Origin: Heterobilharzia americana
Taxonomy: Eukaryota; Platyhelminthes; Trematoda; Strigeidida; Schistosomatidae
DNA length: 64,000 nucleotides
Reading direction: 5' to 3'
Assembly: GCA_944470555.2 (NCBI GenBank)
Contig: OX104134.1
Span: 70,364,678 to 70,428,677 of the forward strand
The notes below the pieces were generated by a model. It saw nothing but the letters and a program-made list of their open reading frames with translations, made no database searches and was not told where the DNA came from. Each line of letters starts with the position of its first letter. Position 1 is the first letter of the stretch. The position numbers and the translations under genes were made by a program. This document shows, in pieces, positions 25,130 to 36,278 of this stretch.

Positions 25130-26540
25130 TCATACGACTTTCAAACTTCCTTCCTATAGTCTAACAGTTTTTCATTCTTTTATTCTAATGGTAGTAAAGT
25201 TTTCCAGATATCTACAGTATCCGATGAGTCATTCCTGTTACATGTGTTAGGTGTCTGTTCAATGAACAAAGATTCTGCGATTAGTCAATCTTTCCACCTA
25301 GCTTTATTGGATTTTAGAAATATCACCCTTTTCCACCTCATAGCTTGATTATTAATCAGTGCATACAGAGTGATAGCCAAGTTTTCCTCTAGAATACTTA
25401 TCTTAGTGGGGTCTATCATTGTGTGTTTCGTTAAGTTTTTGTGCTTTGCTATTCTAACTGACCAAGATCAGTTACTTTGACTTGTATACTTGACCTTACA
25501 ATCATTAAGATGGTATTTGATGATAGATATTTTCTTAATTGACTCTACCGTATCTTAGAGTTCACACAATTTTTCTCTGAGCGAATTTGTGGGTTAAATT
25601 CCATCCCAGTAACAGCTCAGTCAGAGATTCTACGTAAAATGTTCTATGTGCCGTCTTTATACGGCAATACTACCGAGGGTCTGAATTCTTTCTTCGGTAT
25701 TCCAAAGTAACCACTTACATAAACACCCCTTCTCCTATTAATCCTTATAAATTTCTTAATACGTTTCGGACGGTGGTTGTTAAGACGTAGTATGTCTTTG
25801 ATGTGTTTTAGTTCCTTATTTTGATCTTTTTAGTAACCAGTCAAATTCCTATCCCGATTGCTTAGACACTGTTATAAAGTCTACCTTGACGGGTATGGGG
25901 TGAGATGATGTGAAATCCAAGTATCTATTCGAATGTGTTGGTTTCCTATAAACACTGCTATCCAAGCCTCCATCATCTCTCCAACCGATTTCGCTATCTA
26001 ACGTAGGTAATTTTCCTTATTCATTTTCTAATTTAGAAGTGAACTTGATTACACCTACTGTCGAGTTATTGTCCACGAGAAAGCTGTGGATATCTTCTGA
26101 TTTCAACACAGTATATGTGTCATCTGCGTATCACCAACATACTTTTAGGATGGGTTGCAATGTTCCTAATATCATTCGTTCCCAACTGCCCATGAATGTG
26201 TCTACTACGGTAGGGGATATTGGAGATCTCATCACTACTCCTTCTGTTTGTTCATATATTTTGTCTTGAAATTTGAAAACTTTGGAAGTTAGACACAGTT
26301 GTATCCCTAGCATCAGTTCTTCTATCTAACTTTTACATAAGCGTTCTTTTCATTTATCTAATAACTGAGACTCTTTTATCAGTTTCTAAGACGTAAGATA
26401 AACTGGTATCAACAAAACATTTGCAAGCGGTCAAGCAACCATCTACAATGGCATTATCTTCTCTCAAATTTTACTGGTCAGCACGGATATGCAAAGTATT
26501 CGAGGTACTAGAAATATTTTCACTCTAAAGACATACCAGG
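25130..26540 (-). pseudogene. Penelope-like element, RT plus GIY-YIG region (degenerate)
   Basis: Minus-strand remnant recognisable by order of motifs. Near 26510-26330 is a weak RT N-terminal region. At 26290-26200 comes FKFQDKIYEQTEGV followed by SPISPTVVDTFM, the Penelope QTEGVPMGSPxSP block. At 26135-26105 comes YADDTYTVLK, the catalytic YxDD box, preceded by an in-frame TGA where an arginine is usual. Next is KPTHSNRYLDFTSSHP at about 25960-25910. Near 25500-25440 comes NDCKVKYTSQ, the position of the GIY-YIG motif, then RIAKHKNLTKH and an ESLFIEQTPNTCNRND end near 25250. Several stops and small shifts make it inactive, although YADD itself survives. Known Penelope elements of schistosomes have this RT-GIY-YIG layout. 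No terminal repeats or hammerhead were found beside it. Confidence 0.85.
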
Positions 26541-27584
26541 CACTTCCCCCTTACTTTAGTAAATTTAATAACTTCCCGTAAAAGTTTTCGGCTGGCTAAT
26601 TTCTAAATAGGTCAAAAGGATAACCACTGAATGTAGTAGAGACAGTTTAAGACGTGTAGCCAATGTGATTATTACTACATATAGTACAGGTAACCTTATT
26701 ATTATATTCTTTGACTGATTCAAAGTTGATTCAGATAACTCAGTTCTTTCTTATTCCAACATATAATTCATTATGCGGGTTTTGTTTCCTAATAATTTTA
26801 TGATGGAATTGTGCTGGCGTATACATATTTACTTTATATTGTAAGTGGTTCATACCTTGAAATCGAATCTTGCAATAAAGACCACAAAAGTTATTTGAAT
26901 ATAAGATAGTTTAGGGAGTAGCCGTACCAACTTCTTATGATATTGCTCCACTATAATTAACTATAAAATAACTAGTTTTAACATTAAATTCTTGTATTAT
27001 ATTTTAATACATGTATTCATCAAAAGTATGGTAGCTAACTAACATTTCAATCTTCTTCTCTTGGTGATACAAACAACTGACACTCTTCTGTACTTGTTTG
27101 GGAATAATTTTCTCCTGTTAACTAAGCCCTACCATTATCGATACTAACTAATCATTATACACTTAATACTTAAGACAGTTATTCACGTATATTGTACAAA
27201 ATTTTATTTATCTGTAAGGTAAATGGAAAAAAGTTGCACTGATTTACTAGGCTTATCTCGACGACTGTTTGTTACACTAGTCTTATAATACCTTCTGTCT
27301 TTAATAATTTTATTCATTACGGTCATGAAATCATATGTTGAAATGCTACATTTTCTAATGATTCTGTCAAAGTACAGCTGGTCACAAATTGTAATGACTA
27401 TTGATTATGTGTGCCATAATCGTCTTGAGGACGCTAATCAATACAGTTGTGATGCATACTGACCTCACAAAGCTGTATCAAAAGACTTTAACTAGTAACT
27501 TGAGGTAGAGTTCCTTATAATTTTAAATATTCGTTGTGGAAACTACTAACAGATAAGAAACCATGACTAAACGATCCATGTATA
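26541..27584. other. Intronic DNA, nothing recognised
   Basis: AT-rich; could contain further decayed Penelope 5' sequence near its lower end, but no motif could be read. Confidence 0.4.
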
Positions 27585-27845
27585 TGGTTGTATATTTTAT
27601 AGCATCAGTCGCCAATTTTATATGCCTTTACCAGTGGTTTGACATGACCTAAGTTATATATATATGCGAATAACTATATATGAGGACGGTTGTACAAATA
27701 CCTTCTGATTTCCACCCTTAATAGTCACTCAGTTTCTCTGTAAATAGAAAGGGCGGTAATATAACAGCAAAGTGATTGGTTGATAAAGGTTTCAGGCGTA
27801 TGCGGGGTCTTATGAAGAGTTTGTCAATCTTTTCAAACACTATAA
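27585..27845 (+). repeat. Dispersed repeat of unknown class, copy A
   Basis: Matches copy B (36890-37290) and copy C (50470-50871 plus 54166-54280, minus). Shared blocks include TTAATAGTxACTCAGTT, GGCGGTAATATAACAG and GATAAAGG followed by CTTATGAAGA and TTTGTCAATCTTT. Copy A lacks about 150 bases present in B and C between the TAATATAACAG and GTGATTG blocks. No coding function was recognised. Direct comparison by eye, no database support. Confidence 0.7.
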
Positions 27846-28049
27846 CAGTATATCAGATTATATTGATTTTTATTCCGTATCTTCACTTAAACATTCACCT
27901 AATGAACTACATCACGTATAAAAGTAATATACATTGTAATATACATATACATACACATAAAGTAATGTACACTGTTACATTATACCTAAGTTCCCAAGAA
28001 ATGATTATATTTTGTGATTAATATTTCTTTCGGTATAACTACCTGTTAC

Positions 28050-28260
28050 ATACCGCTGTGTCTTGGTTGTATTGTTTTCTCAGAGCTACTAAATCACTTA
28101 CGGAGAGATATTGACAGCTCACTTCATAATGAAGTTAGTGCTGATGATATCGTCTAGCATGGCCATGAAGGCTTCACGATTAAACAACCCAGCTCAGAGA
28201 ACACAATATAACCAAGACCATCCACCTGAGCTACAAATATTCTCCATTATACCGCTGTGT
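28050..28260. repeat. Fold-back element flanked by 12-bp direct repeats
   Basis: A 12-base sequence ATACCGCTGTGT occurs at 28050-28061 and again at 28249-28260. Just inside, 28060-28087 and 28191-28218 are inverted copies matching at 25 of 28 positions, separated by about 100 bases. The stretch at 28216-28243 recurs at 37741-37768 with two differences. The arrangement resembles a small non-autonomous element with a target-site duplication, but inverted repeats are not at the very ends on the right side. Confidence 0.6.
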
Positions 28261-29114
28261 AAATGAAGAAAACGTCAGTGCAATACATCAGTAGTCACAA
28301 AATCTTGGACTCACTTTTTAATTATTGGTGAATAAACTTCGCTGCACTTTTGCAAATCTTTTATTAATAATTTGATCAATGTTATCAACTCCCCTATTTC
28401 ATGAGGTTCTAAATCTGACTTCTGTGAAAATAAAATATTGATAAATAAGATCATTAGGTATTTGGGTGTTAATTTCATGCTGTTAACATGATACCTTCAA
28501 AAAACTTGTTCATTCAGTTACTATCAGCATAGTGGCTGATATTATCACAGTATGTTCCATATATCCATTTCATGTTAATGAATCAAGGTAAAAAGAAACG
28601 AGGTGAAAGTAAAAGAGATAACAGTAATGTAATCAAAGGTCATGAAATATCATATTATGAAGAAAAGAGGAAAAAGTTAAATAAAAAAAGCCAAGTTATA
28701 GTATTCCATATAAAAATGCTGTACGGTTCTATCTTCACCACTGAGAATAAGAATGAGCTGTTTCAGTTACAGTCCCAAACAATTGAAGTTGTTAGTCTCT
28801 TCGACCTCAAACTATTAGTTCACAATACTTAACATGCCACAGATCAAATGATACTAAGTTCTAGGCTGTCATTCGCTTTCCTTCAATCAATCGGTACCAC
28901 AGATAAAACAGATGGCTGAGGCAGATGAGGTTTAAACATGCGATTCAAACATCTTAGCTTCCTCAACAAATGAAGGTTTGTAACGTCAAATGACATACTC
29001 TGTCACGAAAAATCTGATACTCTCTAATGACTTGTTTTGAGATAGGCTTTTTGAATTTCTAATATGATACTATTACTGAATTCAAATAAGTTAGACACAA
29101 GAACAAATATTCAC
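28261..29114. other. Intronic DNA with one lysine-rich open stretch
   Basis: An 86-codon plus-strand open stretch at 28572-28832 is lysine-rich and AT-driven, with no domain or splice support. Not called as a gene. Confidence 0.4.
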
Positions 29115-29142
29115 CAACTGCATTAGTTAGTGGTTTCATTAG
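29115..29142 (-). CDS. Weak candidate micro-exon of the BAIAP3-like gene
   Basis: A 28-base minus-strand segment with a strong acceptor (long pyrimidine run ending TTCCCTAG) and donor GTTG|gtgaat. In phase 0 it reads LMKPLTNAV plus one base; the other two frames have stops. It would follow the 31.7 kb candidate in phase. There is no sequence pattern strong enough to confirm it, and such sites arise by chance in AT-rich DNA. Confidence 0.2.
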
Positions 29143-29961
29143 CTAGGGAATTGGCAGAAGTAGAAAAACGTAAGCTATTGGAATCCAACCAACTGGTTGT
29201 ATGAAAAGGTGCTTACGGAGGGTTCTCACATTCCTTGGTTCAACCTAACATAAAGTAATGTTTTCGCATTTCTGGTGATTCCACAGCAATAGTGAAACAA
29301 CTCTTAGACCTGAATTTATAATTAGTAATGTAACCGGTTACTTCACAGTATGAATCCGGAAAGTTCCGATTAGTGCACAAAACCTAAGCGATATTTATGA
29401 TAAATAAGCATAATTTGTGACACTGCAAACTGATTCACTGAATATTTTGCACTGAATGAAGCTGAAAATCGAATTCAAAATGACAATAGACGATGATCTG
29501 AGTGGTTAAGCTAAATCAATAGTCATCTTTATTGGATGATGTGAAGTTTTCAAAACTAGTTGAAATAGTCCTTCAATCAGTCTAAATTATAATCAACCAC
29601 TGTTCAGTTTATTCGGTTAACACAAACCCTTAATTTCTTATTCGGAAAAATGGCAAATAGGTTCATTGAAAGCATCTTCGGGAAAAAATTGTTAAATTTA
29701 GGCATAAATGTGGTTGGTTCATTCTTAAGGTGAAAAGTCAAGTATCTGCGCGTAACTTTTTCCATTATGAAGTTGTTGCCGAATATATCGCCAAGACTTA
29801 TGATGAGAAATCCACGATAAAATAATAAAGCTTAAAGAACAACGAACCACCATCGTTTTTTACTTAGTTTGACTGAATAAATAATTTACCGTCGCCTCTT
29901 AGTTTCAAAGCAAGATTCAAAGTTGTATAGACCATTTACGACACGGATGAAGATATATATA
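29143..29961. other. Intronic DNA, nothing recognised
   Basis: AT-rich sequence without repeats or coding signals I could support. Confidence 0.4.
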
Positions 29962-30066
29962 TATATTCATGTCTTTTTCCATGAACCTTGTGGGATAACC
30001 TTTCTGAAGAGGTACTTTTGAAGGTATTCCAACTCATCATCTAGAGTGTCATTTGTGTATATTCCT
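29962..30066 (-). pseudogene. Penelope-like fragment, minus arm of an inverted pair
   Basis: Read on the minus strand from 30066 it gives IYTNDTLDDELEYLQKYL and a following RKVIPQGSWKK-type tail in shifted frame. This resembles the NDxLDDELxxLRxVFxxNGY linker that lies between the RT and GIY-YIG parts of Penelope-like proteins. It aligns base by base with the plus-strand arm at 30083-30178, differing by scattered substitutions and a three-base gap. A TA run (29952-29967) abuts its far end. Confidence 0.65.
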
Positions 30067-30082
30067 CTAGTTTTCCTGCATA

Positions 30083-30178
30083 GCGAATATGCACAAATGA
30101 CGCACTAGACGAGTTGAAACGCCTTCGGAAAGTGTTTCAGAATGGCTATCCGTCCGGGTTCATAGAAAAAGCATGGAG
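30083..30178 (+). pseudogene. Penelope-like fragment, plus arm of an inverted pair
   Basis: Plus-strand reading ICTNDALDELKRLRKVFQ followed by NGYPSGFIEKAWSQN, a clear Penelope linker (DELxxLRxVFxxNGYPxxFI). It continues open to about 30246. Its partner arm lies 16 bases upstream in opposite orientation, so the locus can fold into a long imperfect hairpin. No RT or GIY-YIG motif is attached to either arm. Confidence 0.7.
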
Positions 30179-30246
30179 CCAAAACAATGACAAGAACAGG
30201 TTTTTACTGTTCCTAAGAAGACCTCATACATTTATGCCTGTTTAGT

Positions 30247-31721
30247 TATCTTTTTACCTCTCACTGTATACATATCTTTCGCACAGCATTATTCAACAAA
30301 CTCATTGACATTAATTTTAGGTGCCGACAAGCGAGATGTGAGAAACTTCACCGAAATTCTAAAAATGTTACAACAAGTAATGAACAGACTAAAAATCTAT
30401 AAATCTCAACATAGGTTGTCTTTCATGATTACACAATGTCATAGACTTACATCACTTTTTCCCATTGCTGTGATTTTATGATTTTCATACGTGAATGAAT
30501 GGATTCCTGAAAGTAATCCAGTAGCAAAAATAAACAAATAATACCCGCTTACTCATCCAATTACTCAAAGTTCACACACTAAACAACACTGAAGTTTACA
30601 ACAACTCATTGTTCACTTGATCTTCAAATCAGAAAACCCTATAGATGGGTAGTTTTTTGATAGTTTGAAAATAGTTTCCATGATGCCTTTGACGATGCCT
30701 TTTTTTTATCTCATAAGGTATATTTTTACTTGTGTAATCCCGGTGTAGTATATTAGAACAGTAAATAACAGTCTAAAGTGTTTCCGTACAGTTTTCAATA
30801 AAATATTTATTTTTGAAATTCTGTAATATATATATATTATAGGTAGATAGATAAATATATATGTTTTGAAGCAGTGATGCTTTGTTAAATTCTTCCTATG
30901 AAGCAGTGGTAGCTATCATCTCTTTTTTCCACCAAAAGCTGAGTAGAAAAACTAACTTATTCTATCCAAAACAGTAGGATTTGAAGTTTTCAAGTATATC
31001 TCATTTAGTAATTTCAAAGAAATGAATCTACTTTCTAGAAATCTGTTTCATAGTGAAAATTAGTTGATGTTTATCAAACATGCTGCTTCACTTTGTTCCT
31101 TATACTTTTTTATGTAAAAATATACTTATTGTGGCCTCATTTGGTTTATTTCAGATAAATCTGACTTTAATGAATTGTACATTCAACTCCTTTGTGTATG
31201 CTTTTTGTAGCTTACATAGATGCCATTATTCAAAGGAAGTGAACATCAAAAAGAAAGTCGAAAACTTTTGGAAATTTAGACAGACTGTACTTCTCAAACC
31301 TCTTGAGATCATGAACAATTCATCATTTTGTAGCTCTTGACAAAGAATTAAAGTTAAGCCTTTGGAATGAAGCACGCTAAAATGGATAGTGATAACGAGA
31401 GAAATACCTATATGTCAATAAAATAAAAACGTTTTTCACCCGTATAAGCGATAAAAGAAACTTGACAACATTGAGTGTATAGTTACAACATCTAAATGAG
31501 CAAAGTGTTTCTGCTTTTTTCTGCAGTACATTAAGAGTTACTCTCTACCTTAAACGATGTCATGAATTGTTTTTGAAGAGAATTTGAGAAAGGTGAACTA
31601 AATTGAAATAGACGTGAGTTATGCAACATACACAAAACACCTTGAAAGGAAGTAAAAGCAAAATAAGGATAAGTTATATACAGATATGAAATGGATAGTT
31701 ATGTATACAAATTATACCCAC
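30247..31721. other. Intronic DNA, nothing recognised
   Basis: AT-rich, with a short TA-rich run near 30826-30865. An 86-codon plus-strand open stretch at 31080-31340 shows no domain. Confidence 0.4.
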
Positions 31722-31740
31722 TTCCTTGTTAGTAATTGCA
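31722..31740 (-). CDS. Weak candidate micro-exon of the BAIAP3-like gene
   Basis: Nineteen bases with donor GGAA|gtgggtat and acceptor cccgtttactag. Entering after two bases from the 33.5 kb exon (GA + T) it would read AITNKE and leave in phase 0. The joined reading LSHLLDAITNKELMKPL is compatible with the MUN N-terminal helices but proves nothing by itself. Confidence 0.18.
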
Positions 31741-33458
31741 CTAGTAAACGGGATTAACTTGACGAGATGAAAGCAAATGTATACTTGCTATAATAAATGA
31801 TAAATCTTAAAGCTGCGAATATCGAAGAGAAGCGTTTCAAATATTAAGTTACAATTAGTTGGAGTAGTGTTATAGCTACTTCTTAATACCTAATTTAAAA
31901 AGTTTTTCTCCTCATAAACTAAACTTTGAACTCCCAATTTCATATTTCCTATCAATTAAGTATAAGCAATTTCATAAACAGTGTTACGATTTTGTACTTG
32001 CAGTAGACTGTAGATTTTTAATTTTAGACAACATTATCGAGCAAAATATTTTCAACATGTTTTCACATTGGATTAACAACTTGATTAGATAAATAAGAGT
32101 CGTTTGTCGCTAAAACTGTGAGTAAAGTGATAAAAATTAACTAATCACTATGCTTTTGGTTATGGTTTATATGAATATATCCTTACAAATCGATGTATTT
32201 TTAGTCCAACTGAACACATTTTGACGAAACGTTTACCACTTTTGCGCTTTTAAATTTTCTGGAAAGACTAAGCTGTTGCGTAAATTCTTTTTTTCTGACC
32301 TACCTTTTTTCTCATTATCTGAGGTGTTTCACTTCGACTAAGTTTCATTTCATTTACAGAAAACTGTTTACAATGAATTACACCTACTGGTCGTGAAAAG
32401 GTGATAATTCATTTAACATCTTGATTCACAAGGTGGGAAGCTATATGGAAGCAATAATTTCTCAGTCAAGAAAATTGTTAAAAAATCACTGCTTTATGCT
32501 GGTTTGTCCATCGGATGTCATACAACAAGGCAGTATTATTTACAGAATAGAGTATAAGATTATTTTGTACCATCTTATTTATATGATAATGCACACATCT
32601 ATTCAACAAAAATATGAAGAGTATAGTCATACCTCAATCCGCATGTTTGACTGTAATGTCTTTTAACCATCAACACGTTGCTATTTTTCGATTATTTCCA
32701 GGATAAGTTTTTGCTTCTTGCTGATACTAGTGATTCAGTATTAGCTAAGGATCAAAAACCAACAACTAGGGAAAAGTAGCTGTCTGGTGCTCTCCAATTG
32801 ATATCAGCCTGTAATGGAAATTATCTTGAAACAAGTCGATCATCACAAACCGGTATATCGATGCAATACTCGTTTTAATGTGGAAATCAGCAGACAAACG
32901 GTAAAACTACTTCCAAGTACTTATTTATGGGTTTTCTACTTATTACTCAGTAATAATTGGCTAGATTGAATAGGTAGGAATCACATCACGAGTGTCTTTG
33001 TATTCTGAATGAACTTTATATTTCGTGAAAGGAATCTAACTGATACAGCTTGAAGCCACAGTAAAAAACATCACCATTACGTGGTTAGAGCTTTGGCATT
33101 TTGTTGCAGAATAAATCTTGTCAGACAATATAAATCAAACAAAAGTGTTGGTCATGGAGAAATGTGTATTAAGAACTTCATCCACCTTCGAATAAATTCG
33201 GTTTAACAGTGTTGAATTACTTAACCTAATTAACACACCACGAACTTGATTGAAAGCAGACGGATTGGTCATTCAGGGAAGATAGTGTAATGCAGATCAC
33301 TTTGCAGTGATTAGTCAGCACTATTGTTAAAATATCCCTAATCGACGCAGAAGCCATAAAATAGGTGCCAACCTAACGTTTGGGAATTCTAAAAACTAAC
33401 ACATTGAAGCGAAAATATATATGTTCTAGAAACAGATACACTATGAAATATGACTTAC
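31741..33458. other. Intronic DNA, nothing recognised
   Basis: AT-rich. A splice-like pair at about 32192-32263 (minus) has excellent signals but stops in all frames. Confidence 0.4.
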
Positions 33459-33500
33459 TCCAGCAAATGACTGAGGTCCAGCAACTTTTCTGACTGAAGA
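33459..33500 (-). CDS. BAIAP3: BAIAP3-like small exon (SEKLLDLSHLL)
   Basis: A 42-base exon ending in the consensus donor GCTGGA|gtaagtc. With acceptor TTCCAAAG|TCTTCAG it accepts the two bases left by the 39.4 kb exon and reads CLQSEKLLDLSHLL plus two bases. The L-D-x-S-x-L-L pattern corresponds to the helix that follows the LxxW block at the start of MUN in BAIAP3 proteins (there LDYSYLLGLL). A stronger-looking acceptor ten bases upstream (ctctcacttag at 33511-33512) would shift the frame and lose this match, so the start is the less certain end. Confidence 0.6.
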
Positions 33501-34228
33501 CTTTGGAAGACTAAGTGAGAGCGACATATCACAACTAAGGAATGTTCTGTAAATAACGTAAAGGCATCTGACAAATAATTCAGCTGTAATATAAAACATA
33601 ACGAATAGAGGAAAAGTGATGCGTAAGAATTGCGAAGCCTAGTTTTAATTAAACTAAATCTGTGAATTGATTGCTAAGCATTTTCTGTCTCACTTGTAAT
33701 TGAAATAATCAGAGCATAAACAATAACAAGAACCAAATTACATGCTCTAGCTTAGACAGAGAATCCTTGTGTTCCTATTTTTATGCACTTTGATTGAGTT
33801 GGACAAAACTCAAAAACTTTTATATAATTTGTCGCGTTTTGTAATGTTGCTCAATCATGTTCAACAAATTCTAACATCTGTCTGAGGATTTAAAATATAA
33901 GGTTAACCTGAATTCGAAACATTCAACAAAGTCATCAGGCTTAACATTACTCACATGTCTACTGCAAACTGCACCACCAAATGATAATAAAAATCGCTCT
34001 CAAGTTACTGTTTGACATAACAACGCAAAATTTCAGAAATGCTCTCAAATATCCATTCACTGTATATCTTATTTTCTCCTAAATTATAGATTCACTTGAC
34101 CCACATATCCACAAATTCAACACAAACGCTTTCGGGTTCGCGAATGTAATCGCATTCTCCCGTAGCATATCCGTTGAAAAGTATACTTTATATGAAATTG
34201 TGTGCAATATTCCTTCAAAGTTCTTATC
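33501..34228. other. Intronic DNA, nothing recognised
   Basis: AT-rich sequence up to the RTE copy. Confidence 0.4.
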
Positions 34229-34600
34229 ATTATTATTTATTACCTGCCAATAGGGTTTCTATTGGAACATAAGGTTTCAGTAGCACGTCGCCATTTCACT
34301 CTCTTCTCTCCAGTCTTTTCAACACGGCTTCAAGACTGCCCACAAGCTTCCATTTCTTCCTCACACCATCTCCTCCATATCACCCTCAACTCGGACAACC
34401 AACTAGTCGTTTCCCATAAGGGTTCCACTCGACAGCTGGACTGCCCTGAGACATGATGTCCTCGAATGGTCTTCTCAGTGTATGTCCAATCAAATCCATC
34501 TACACTTTCTTCCACTGCTTATTTGTTGGCCGGTGAATTCTTGGTTGGTTCGTTGCCAGCCAGTCAGAGTTCCTCGCTGCTTATCCTTATCATTTTGACC

Positions 34601-34630
34601 ATCTGATCTGATCTGATCTGATCTGATCTT
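34601..34630. repeat. ATCTG pentanucleotide microsatellite inside RTE copy 2
   Basis: Five to six tandem ATCTG units. Copy 1 has no array at the matching place (ACCATCCGTTCTTCAG near 2604), so the array arose inside this copy. Confidence 0.85.
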
Positions 34631-36160
34631 CAGTGTCAGTATCGAGTGAACTTGTTGGTTTTGCCTGTAGATCTTCGAGTTGTTGTGATGAGACATCAGA
34701 CATAAATCATCATTGGTGAGATCCGAATCTTCTCCTGGGGTCTTTTCATCGGTCCAGTTAGCGTGTGTCCATCTTCTCACAGCTCCTCACACTTGTTTGT
34801 TGCACCATCCAGTCCATTTCGGTCGACCACAATCAGGGAGATCATCGGTGATGGTAGGCGGCAACCTTGTCTTACTCTCTTCTGTCTTCACTTCAAAGGC
34901 ATCACTGAGCTTTCCACAGTCAATCACTTTGCATGTCTCATCCTCATGTAGCATATAGAGTTGTTGAATGAGGTTGATAAAGGTTTGTGGCACTAAAAGC
35001 ATAGTGTTCAAGCAGCTACCTAATTACTCCTTGCAAACACTTAAGTCTCCTTTCTTTGGGAGTTTGACAAGGTAGCCCTTCTTCTGATCGACAGGCAGGT
35101 ACCTTCCATTCCCTCCCTCCCTCATTCCAATCGTCTGCAATAGTGGTGTGGGCATGTCAGCTGCTGTCTCTGCGCCTGTTTTCAGTGCTTCTGGAGGAAT
35201 TCCATGTATTCTTGCTGCGTTCTTGAAGTTCATCAGCTGTATGGCGTTCAGGAATTCACTTCTGCTTTTGTCGGAGGGCTTGTATTCCCTGATAGTTCCG
35301 TGGCTGGGCTGCTGGTGGTATTTGTCAACGAGTTGCAGGTGATCGTGGTCAAATCAAGAGCTTTTGATTTGGCCAGCCCATCGTTCTATCTGTTTCTTCT
35401 CCTCACTAACTAGGTTTCCTTCACTATCTTTCATTGGCTTCATGTGTGCTGTGTTGATCTCTTCCTAGATAGCAACCTAATTATTTGACATCATGTTTTC
35501 AGGTGGTCTCTCTCCTACCTGCAGCCTGTTCTGCTTCACTTGCCAATGTGTCGTAGAAGTGTCTTTTGTCTTTGCACACACTCTCCTTCACTTCTTTGTC
35601 CAATGTAGTGTTTTATAGGTCATTCTCAGTCCCTTTTTTTGTCGTTCATCCAGGCACTGCCCCGGTTCCTCTTCTGCTTCACTATCTTCCTCTCCCTGCT
35701 CTATCAGCTTCCATGTGTCCATCGGGATATATTCTACTGCTTGTCTTGCCTCTTGTTCTTTCTTCCTAACACGGTTATTCAGGCTTCCTTCCACATATAG
35801 CTTTCAGAGGGTTCCAGTGTTCTTCCACACAGGTTTCTTCAAGTATGTTGCTTAATGTCTCTCACTTTGTCCTGATGAATATCTGACGTGAAGATGTCCC
35901 TTGCAGTTTCGTCCTTCAGTTCAGTTTCAATTCTGAGTGTCGAACGTGAACTGTGGTCTATCACCAGCTTGTTTGAAGGCTTCCGACTTGATTCTGAATA
36001 CAGGTTCCTTGCACTAGATAGTGAGTGGTGTGAAACCATATCTCCTCCTCTTCTTGATCTGATCTTGTGTGCAGTAGGCTGCATCTCCACTTTCTTTAGA
36101 TTTGGATGAGGTCGATCTGATTTTCAAAATGTCCATCTGGTGAAATAAACGCGTCTGGTC

Positions 36161-36278
36161 CACTAGTTCACTAGTAACTAGCCGGTCCTATGCTTGGATA
36201 AAAAGGGAAGTTTGGGCTTAGGGCTAGCAATCCTACTTTGGAGAACCAATCCAACTGCTGAAGAAACTTCAAAACACA
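36161..36278 (+). repeat. Inverted RTE 5'-leader segment
   Basis: This plus-oriented segment matches the element's first ~120 bases (CTAGTTCACTAGTAACTAGCC to AAACTTCAAAACACA). The same leader is present in minus orientation at 36473-36580, giving a long inverted repeat with a loop of about 190 bases. Confidence 0.8.

Noticed and set aside
28572..28832. 86-codon lysine-rich plus-strand open frame as a small gene
   Set aside because: Composition follows the AT-rich background; no splice signals, promoter or domain.
32192..32263. Exon-like segment (minus) with an excellent acceptor and a gtaagg donor
   Set aside because: All three frames contain stops before the donor.
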